DNA from: Pseudisothecium myosuroides
Lineage: Eukaryota; Streptophyta; Bryopsida; Hypnales; Lembophyllaceae
Direction of reading: 5' to 3'
Length of the DNA: 64,000 nucleotides
NCBI GenBank assembly: GCA_951799445.1
Contig: OX637288.1
Coordinates: forward strand, 26,825,288 to 26,889,287
Below, in pieces: positions 56,604 through 64,000 of this stretch. The stretch's first letter is position 1; each line of letters starts with the position of its first letter. Under the pieces are notes generated by a model. The model saw only the letters and a list, made by a program, of their open reading frames with translations. It searched no databases and had not been told where the DNA came from. Both the position numbers and the translations under genes were made by a program.

Positions 56604-57524
56604 CTCCTAAAGTTTCTTGACTATATTTTCACCAAAAACGCTCCAAAACTGCCATTTCTAGTATAAGTATCAAATTTTAGTAAAAAAACTTTTTTAGACA
56701 CATGTAACCATAGGATCTTATAGTAAACTAGTTTTAGAAGATGTAGAAAAAATTTCAAAATTTTCCACCACGCGGATTGGAAGATATTAGCATTTGAATT
56801 GGCAAAAATACTTTTTTGTCCCTGCGAAAAACAGGGCAGCTGCACTTCACAAGGTCACATATGTATGAAAAAATGTCCAAAATGGTGGTGCTCTTTTGAA
56901 TTCTTTTTCCTAAACAAGTTGGCTACATGATTAAAAAATTTCAAATCATTTTAAATTGTACAACATATACAAAAAAATAGTAAGTAAAAAGAAGTAGAGA
57001 ATGATCCAAAGTACTAAATTGTTAAGAATTTAATTATGGAATTGAAAAATGTCAATCCAAATGGTTGTAATGTTTTAATAAAAAACCTTTATCCTATGAA
57101 TTTTTTTTTCAAAAAATATTAAAAATTGAGTTAAATAAACAAATTCAAAGTTTATTTCAAAGTAGAGAATCCATAACTGCCCGCAAACTAAAAACCCTCA
57201 TAATTTTTGACTCATTGATCAAAATGGAATGATTCAAAGCTTTCCACATACATATAAATTTAGAAAATCAATTTCAAATTTTTATTTTTGAAAAAAGTGA
57301 TTTTTTCGAATCTGCCCGGACTGCCCACTCGGTGAAAAAAGTAACATATTAGGCCATAACTTTTGACTCCTATTTTGAAATGTCATGAAATTTAGTGCAC
57401 ACAAAAGACATTCCTCGTCCTCACCTTCTATTAAAATTTCAGCTTAAAATATAGAAATCTCTAGTCACACGTACCTGCCCAAAATCGCTATGTTGCTAAA
57501 AATAGCAGGCTGGTCCTTTAGGGG
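56604..57524 (+). mobile_element. TTAA-family element in pseudogene intron (b)
   Basis: It is flanked by TTAA (56600-56603, 57525-57528). The ends are CTCCTAAAGTTTCTTGAC and (inverted) CCCCTAAAGGACCAGCC. It carries the AACATAGCGATTTTGGGCAG block of the 45161 element. Position about 56975-56995 is the empty relative of the 22525-23581 insertion. Confidence 0.65.
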
Positions 57525-59302
57525 TTAACTCAGGTGTATACCTCAAATTACAAGGAGTGATTTCCCCGGGATTCCACTATCCATTGCAAGCATAGCCGTA
57601 GATGGGAGCTCTTCACCAAAAGGGATGTAGCCCATGGAGCCAACAATTGAAGACAAGTCAAGTGATACTGTCAAATCCACCATTTTTGCAATCTCAAAAT
57701 CAACCAAATGTGCTTTATATTCCAAGTCCACCAAAATGTTGTTTAACTTCACATCCCGGTGTAGGATTTGTAGAGAGCAATCATGGAGCAAATACTCCAA
57801 TCCCTACCTATACAGAAAATGCAAAATCAAATAGTTATCATGTAGGCACCTTTATGCATACAATTGACTCCAAAGCAATCCAATCAAGTAGGTAATGGAA
57901 TGGTCTTAATTCTAGTTTGGAAATATTAAAAATGGGCTACAATGACAAATTGCGGTAGCCCCCATGGCTATTTTGTAGTGTATTTCCCATGGAATTGGGT
58001 TTGCTTTGTGTCTATTTAACAAATCTCCCTGGAAGTTGCTCTTGGGCATGTATTCATACATTAGAAGGTTGTTGTCACCCTTGGTATAACTACACAAAAG
58101 CTTCACAATGTGTCGGTGACAAATGTTGGCCACTGTCTTCAATCTATTCAAGCAATCAAAATCCATGATACACATTTACAACCAAATTTCCGCATGCCAA
58201 TGACTCAATATTTTCAAAGAACTGCATTTATACCTTTTACAACCAATGGAAACCTTTGAAGGAATTCTCAGACCTCGGTACCAAAGCTATGATCACATTG
58301 CCCCTTGTCATTCTTCACATTCTACAATTTCTTCACTGCCACTATCTCACCGTTGCTCAGTGTAACCTTACATACTTGGCCCAAACTGCCAATTCTGATA
58401 ATCTTTTCTTCCTCCAAGCCCGTGATTTCATCCTCGTGGTACACTTTATTGTGAAACGATGTCAGCATTCATAAGCTATCCTCCAAAGGTTGGTGCAAAA
58501 TGTCCCACCACAAGGCATGGCCATGTAGCCTCTAAAAACGAGAACCAACATTACAACTACCACAACACCAAACATCCCCACCAACACCATCCATGCATGT
58601 TTTTTGCCCACTTTAGATGCCAAGTCTTGGAAAAGATGAATTGGGGAGCCATAGGAGCCTTCTATGTAAGTACAAATTTCCAGTGAAATTCACCGGCATG
58701 AATGTCATCCCATTTCCCTCCATTGGGATGACCCCTGACAAGTTGTTGGAGGCCACATTCAGCGTTTGCAAATTCACCATGTTGTATAGGCATGTAGGGA
58801 TGGTTCCCGTGAGATTGTTCTCCAACACATCTAAAACATTTAGTTTGTTGAGGTGAGCTAGCTCCTCAAGAATGGTGCCGTGTAGATGGATCCTAGAAAG
58901 GTCCAGTTGAAAAAGCTCAGAGCAATTGCCCAAGCTTGTAGGAATGGTGCCATGGAATGAATTGGCACCCAATACAAGTTTGGTCAAGCTTGACAAGTTT
59001 CCCAACATGGGAGTGAAGGTAACATTGAATCCATCGGAGTTGGCTTGGAACTTGACCAAATTGGTCTGTCCAATCCCTATAGGAATGGGGCTTGAAAATT
59101 GATTGTCTTGCACAAACAAGATAGAGAGAGACTTTGCATTTCTGATGTTGGCATCCATACTTCCACTCAAATGGTTCCTGCTCAATTGTATCCTTATTAA
59201 GTTGGAGCCTTCCCACAAGCCTGCCGGTAGAGGCCCTTCTAGCTAATTGCCATCTAATTGCAATATGCTCAAGTTCATGCAATTTACCATATGTGTCAGG
59301 AT

Positions 59303-59809
59303 CACTACAAGAGAAAGGGGTGTTTTAAGTAGTGTCCTAGACATCACGTCTTTTAAGTAACGTCTTTTAAGTAAAATTTTACTTAAAAGACGTTACTTAA
59401 AAGACGTGATGTCTATATCACAAAGTTTAGACCCTACGATTTGGCAACAATTATCGTGCGGTTATCGTTGTTTCATGGGTTCGTACCATAATCGCATTGA
59501 CTCAGTATATTTTTACGCACTGAATTAGTGCAAAAACAATGAATATCAATAGCGTACGGTTTATGTATTCTAACAATACAATTGTTGTGTCAAAACTGCA
59601 CAGCAATCATATAGTTAAAGTACATAAACCGTACGCTATTGATATTCATTGTTTTTGCACTGATTCAGTGTGTAAAAATACACTGAGTCAGTGCGATTAT
59701 GGTACGAACCCATGAAACAACAATAACCGCACGATAATTGTTGCCAAATCGTAGGGTTTAAACTTTGTGATGTAGGACACTACTTAAAACACCCCTTTAT
59801 CTTGTAGTG
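59303..59809. mobile_element. CACTA-type fold-back element in exon 1 of the pseudogene
   Basis: The ends CACTACAAGAGAAAGGGGTG and (inverted) CACTACAAGATAAAGGGGTG match the En/Spm terminus. GAT is duplicated on both sides (59300-59302, 59810-59812), the 3-bp size of that superfamily. Removing the element and one GAT restores continuity of the LRR line (KLTDMNP-DTYGK). Inside, 59339-59414 is a perfect 76-bp palindrome without spacer. The rest folds on the arms shared with 48522-48819 and a second perfect arm pair containing AAACCGTACGCTATTGATAT. No transposase. Confidence 0.9.
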
Positions 59810-60336
59810 GATTCATATCAGTCAATTTGTTTTCGTACAATCTAAGAAATTGCAAACTCACATTGTTGTCCCAACAAAGATATGGAGGCACAAGACCTTC
59901 AAGGAGGTTTTGTCCCAAGTCTACCCGCTTAAGCAAAGTATTCTTCCCAAGATCATATGAGATTTCACCAGTCAATTGGTTCTAATGCAAACGAAGTTGA
60001 GATAACCATTCTAAATTGACAATTTCAGAACAAATCGGCCCATTTAAATGATTTATGCTCAAGTCAAAATATGTGAGAAGCGATAGGCTTTCCAAAAATG
60101 GGTGGAATTTGTCCACTAAGATTATTTGAACCTAGGGCAAGGAATGCAAGAAGCAAAAGTCTCTCCAAAATAAGTGGAATTTGTCCACTCAAATTATTTT
60201 TACTTAGGTCAAGGTGTGTGAGAAGTGTTAGATTTCCCAGAGCAACTAGAATCTCTCCACTGAAGTTGTTCATCCCAATGTCAAGTCAGTTCAAGCTATC
60301 CTTCAAATTTGCTAGACCTATTATGTCTCCACTCAA

Positions 60337-61069
60337 GGGTCGTTGCAAGAAAGACTTGCTATTTTTGTTCCACTTTGGCAGTTTTGGACCTTTTTTTCGG
60401 GAGTACTTTAAAAATAGAAAAACATTTTAAAAAAAATATGAAAAATATAACCAATGTATAGACCTGTAAGAAGAAGGTCCTTCATGAAGGAAAATTCCAA
60501 AAAATTTCAGTGGGAGAACTAGAAAAGTGCAGAATCGCCAAAAAATAGATACTTGGACATTTTAATTTGTAAAAAATAGGAAATTTTTTTTTCAAAGAAA
60601 CTAAAAATTGGACATTTGGGAAGACTTCATGGTGAAGAGATTCCACAAAGACATTGGTCTTGAAACCATCTTTAATGTTCAGAATTGAGCGTGCAAGCTA
60701 GGGAGCCCTATTTGCATGAACGTAGAAGACATAAAATAAAATATTTTTAAATTTCCCTTGGTAGAAACATGACTTACTACTATGGGAATACACCATAGAA
60801 ATTTTAGCCCTAAATCAATAAATTTGGGGACTTCAAAGTACTCAAAACCCCTAAAACTCAAAATGTGACATATTAACTTAATTGATTTTTAAATATAAAA
60901 TTATTTTAAAAAAATTCTGAAAAATATGAGATATGATTACACTCAAGACAAACATCTCCAATAAAAATTTCAAGTTCATGCAAGTTAGGCTTCAAAAGTT
61001 ATTGCAAAAGAAAGTTTCAGAACTCCCCCTGTGACAAATAACTAGTACAGGTCTTTCTTGCAACGACCC
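60337..61069. mobile_element. 4-bp-TSD element, 733 bp, in exon 1 of the pseudogene
   Basis: The ends are GGGTCGTTGCAAGAAAGAC and its exact inverse. TCAA is duplicated on both sides (60333-60336, 61070-61073). Removing the element and one TCAA joins the LRR frame as ENSLSGDIIG. The interior matches 16286-17025. Confidence 0.9.
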
Positions 61070-61454
61070 TCAAGCTGTTTTCAAAAGAAATGATTTTGCC
61101 AAGCCTTTTACACTCCAACAAAGAGGTTGGAAGAGCCCCCATTAGTTGATTTTGATAGAGCTACAGTACTGTCAAGTTTCGCATGCTTCCGAACATGTCA
61201 GGAATGTAGCCGCTCAACGAATTGTTACCCAAATGGAGTTCTACCAGATGTGCGAGATTCTCAAAAGAGGGTATAAGGCCTATGATGTGGCACTTCTCAA
61301 GATTGAGAGTCCTCAACTTTGTCAACATCAATAGCCCTATTGGAAATAGAAATGGTGGAAAATTCATGCTGTGTAGGTAAAGATCCTCCGATCCAAGCCC
61401 TCCTATAAGCTCACATTTGGCCATGGCTATTTGATTCTACTCAACAACTTAAGT

Positions 61455-61776
61455 TTTCTCCTCTCCAAATGATACAAACATGCAAAAACAAAATATAATT
61501 AAGATCACAAAAACCAATTCAAGACAAGCTGCTTGTGATGGCAAGATACACAAGCACCTACAAGTCATGCCTTCATAAAATTCATCAAGCCTCACATACC
61601 TAAGATGATCTTTGCAATTGCTTTCATTCATGAGAACCAGGAAGGCCCACAAAATCACTCCATTACAAGCTTTAAAATAAGCGCAACATCAAATCCAAAG
61701 TCAACTTCATACAACTATTTCAAACTCAAGAGAGCTTCCCAAATCCTTGTTGTAGCTAGCATTTATATATATCTAA
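61455..61776 (-). other. Downstream flank (probable 3' UTR) of the intact receptor kinase
   Basis: It matches 54140-54444 block by block. About 30 bp beyond it, the truncated pseudogene begins. The duplication junction therefore lies near 61425-61455. Confidence 0.6.
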
Positions 61777-64000
61777 CTAGGGAGCCATGTCCCTGAGCAT
61801 TTTCACCACTTCACGCATTGAGGGACGACTTGTAGGCGTGTAATTGGTGCACAACATCCCCACTTCTAGGACTTGAACCATTTCACTTTGTGAACTCGTC
61901 CCACACTCAGGGTCTAGGATCTCATTCAATCCTTTTGGTGTCAACATTTTATTATGAACCCATTGCACCAAGTTTGCTCCATCTACACCTTCAAATGGGT
62001 CAGCAGCACATTTTCCAGTCACCAACTCCATCAATACAACGCCAAAGCTATAGATATCAATTTTCTCTGTAACTCGCGTTCCAAATGAGCATTCTACACC
62101 CAACATCCCAAACTCAGTCACACCTAAGATATACCATAAGAAATCACCCATTGCAATTTAGAATGATGATTGACCAATTCCACATCTCGAAGAATTCCAC
62201 TACCTACTGCAAGTATAGCCATGGGTAGTTGAATCTAGCTCTTCACCTGGAGGGATGTAGCCCACTGAGCCGGCAATTAAAGACAAGTCTAGTGATGTTG
62301 TTGAATCCACCATTTTTGCAATCCCAAAATCAGCCAAGTGGGCTTCATACTCCAAATCCACCAAAATGTTGTTGGACTTCACATCTCGATGAAGGATTTG
62401 TGGAGAGCAATCGTGGTGCAAATACTCCAATCCCTACAAAATGAAAACTCTAATAGTTATTCTCCAAGCTCCTACATGCACACAATTGATTCTCAAGCAA
62501 TTTCACCAAGTGGAAAAATGGAGTGGTCACAATTCTAGTTTGGAAGCGGGAGCATGAAGGATGGACCACAACAACAAACCGCGGCAGCTCCCATGGCAAT
62601 TTTGTAGCGCATTTCCCATGGAACTGGATTTGCCTTGGTGCCATGCAATAAATCTCCCAAGCTGCCATTGGGCATGTACTCATACACCAAAAGGTTGTTG
62701 TCGCCCTTGGTACAACTACACAAAAGCTTCACGATGTGCCGGTGACGAATGTTGGCCAATGTCTTTAGCTGCACCACATCCAAGCAAACAAACCCCATGC
62801 ACATCCATAGTCAAATTTCCACATGAAGAACTCAAAATTTGCAAAGAACTACACTTGCACCTTTGCTACTAGCAGAAAGCAGCAGAGGAATTGCCAAACC
62901 TCGGTACTGAAACCATGATCACATTGCCCCTCCTCTTTCTTCACATTCCATAGTTTCTTCACAACCACTATCTCACCGTCATTCAATGTCACCTTGTACA
63001 CTTGGCCCGAGCCACCAACTCCAATCAAATTTTCTTCCTCCAAGGCTGTGACCTCATCCTCATAGTACAATTTATTATGAAACGACGTCAATGTCCACGA
63101 GCTTTCTTCTTCAGGCAAGTGCAAAATGTCCCGCCACAATGTGCAATTGCAACAATTTTTGAAAACAAGAACAAACACCACAAGCAACACAAATGCCACA
63201 ACACTGAACACCCCCGCCAACACCATCCATGCTTGCTTTCTACTTCCCTTGGACACTTTGCCTTGGGTAGAGGAATTGGAGCCACATGAGCCTTCCATGC
63301 ACAAGTGCGGGTTTCCAGTGATGTTCACCGTCACAAATGTCATCCCATTTCCTTCTATCGGAATGACCCCCGACAAGTTGTTGAAGGCCACATTTAGCAT
63401 TTGCAAATTCACCAAGCTGAACAGGCCTGTAGGGATGGTTCCCGTGAGTTTGTTCTTTGAGACATCCAAAACACTCAATTTGTTGAGGTGGGTCAGCTCG
63501 TCGGGAATGGTGCCGTCTAGATGGTTCCCAGAAAGGTCCAACTGAAAAAGCTCAAAGCAATTGCCAAGGCTGGTAGGAATGACGCCATGGAATGAATTGG
63601 CACCCAATACAAGTTCGGTCAAGCTTGATAAGTTTCCCAATATGGGAGTGAGGGTGTCATTAAATCCATTGGAGTTGGCTTGGAACTTGACCAAGTTAGT
63701 TTGTCCAATCTCTGCAGGAATGGGGCCTGAAAATTGATTGTCTTGTACAAATAAGATGGAGAGAGACTTTGCATTTTTAATGTTGGCGTCCATACTTCCA
63801 TTGAGACGGTTCCCACTCAATTGCATCCTCACCAAGTTTGTGCCTCCCCACAAGCCCACTGGCACATGCCCCTCAAGTTGGTTCCCATCTAATCGCAATA
63901 CGCTCAAGTTTGTGCAATTGCCATATGTATCAGGAATTGTACCAGTCAATCTATTTTCATATAATCCAAGGAATTGCAAACTCACATTGTTGCCCCAACA
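61777..64000 (-). CDS. LRR receptor-like kinase (subfamily XI-like), partial at its 5' end
   Basis: This is a plasma-membrane receptor serine/threonine kinase that reads an extracellular ligand with its LRRs. Exons: beyond 64000 to 62900, 62768-62580, 62433-62247 and 62093-61777. All introns are short (131, 146 and 153 bp) with GT..AG, in phases 0, 0 and 1. The frame is open throughout and ends in TAG. Visible parts, in order: about eight 24-residue LRRs (for example [24 protein letters not shown]), a capping stretch with two cysteines (LCMEGSC), and a transmembrane segment ([20 protein letters not shown]) followed by a cysteine cluster. The kinase follows, with loop [10 protein letters not shown], lysine VVVKKL, catalytic HRDVKSNN (an RD kinase), DFG, a PPE in place of APE, and the C-lobe [16 protein letters not shown]. 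The organisation resembles HAESA/CEPR-type receptors, but the ligand cannot be told. The N-terminus and signal peptide are outside the window. Confidence 0.9.

Larger units (their letters stand above)
54445..61424 (-). pseudogene. LRR receptor kinase pseudogene (subfamily XI-like), interrupted by four transposons
   Basis: This is a relic of a plasma-membrane receptor kinase. Exons by comparison with 61777-64000: kinase C-terminus 54445-54761, activation-segment exon 57617-57803, exon about 57951-58142, and a long LRR/TM/N-lobe exon from 58274 upward. The LRR part continues past two insertions to 61424, where it stops without a signal peptide; a TAG lies just upstream. Damage includes a TAG in the N-lobe after the VKKL lysine motif (58322-58324) and another in an LRR (59982-59984). 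Frameshifts occur near 59285 and after the last LRR. The Mg-binding DFG has become DFE (GAG at 57693-57695), and one splice donor GT has become AT at 57950. HRDVK survives. The glycine loop reads IGSLGQVCK. The insertions are listed separately. Confidence 0.85.

Noticed and set aside
61449..61658. Separate small gene downstream of the receptor kinase (and its likeness at 54109-54315)
   Set aside because: Both copies lie directly 3' of the kinase stop codons and differ by indels that break the frame. Shared 3' flank explains the similarity better.
1..64000. LTR retrotransposon or viral insertion
   Set aside because: No pair of long terminal direct repeats with TG..CA ends, no reverse transcriptase, integrase or capsid-like motif was seen on either strand.

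Overview
This is nuclear DNA of a land plant. It is very AT-rich, has short GT..AG introns, carries leucine-rich-repeat receptor kinases of plant type, and is packed with non-autonomous plant DNA transposons (a Stowaway with the canonical terminus, pogo/Emigrant-type MITEs, a CACTA-type element). I cannot name the species. There is no bacterial operon structure, no CRISPR array, no rRNA and no intact tRNA. Most of the open frames in the window are chance frames in AT-rich repeats. All coordinates and alignments were made by eye.

Layout. Positions 1-8.9 kb are repeat-derived DNA. From about 9.0 to 20.8 kb and again from about 26.3 to 39.15 kb lie two collinear blocks. They form an old tandem duplication of about 12 kb, and each block ends with one intact gene for a small secreted protein of MiAMP1-like (gamma-crystallin-like antimicrobial) type: 19811-20143 and 38164-38496, both on the minus strand. 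The blocks differ mainly by transposon insertions, so each serves as an empty-site control for the other. Between them (20.8-26.3 kb) are nested fold-back elements. Just outside the gene in block 2 is a broken fragment of a chloroplast-type HSP70 gene (36012-36490). Positions 39.2-54.1 kb are again fold-back elements, MITEs and a second, smaller duplication (46.2-47.9 versus 49.0-49.8 kb).

The right end (54.1-64 kb) holds two tandem LRR receptor kinase copies on the minus strand. The copy at 61777-64000 has an open reading frame across four exons and runs out of the window at its 5' end. The copy at 54445-61424 is dead: it has nonsense codons, frameshifts, a DFG-to-DFE change and a lost splice donor. 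It has also taken up four transposons, two in exon 1 with perfect target duplications and two in an intron that grew from 153 bp to about 2.9 kb.

The main unexplained signal is the transposon load itself. One superfamily has termini like YCCCTAAAGGNCCA and sits on TTAA targets in at least eight well-bounded copies plus several decayed ones. A second family has termini GGGTNATTGCAAGAAA and 4-bp target duplications (TTAT, TCAA, AGCA). The two families have inserted into each other, and several insertions can be proved against an empty relative inside this same window. Many copies are near-complete inverted repeats of 0.3-1.4 kb that would give long hairpin transcripts.
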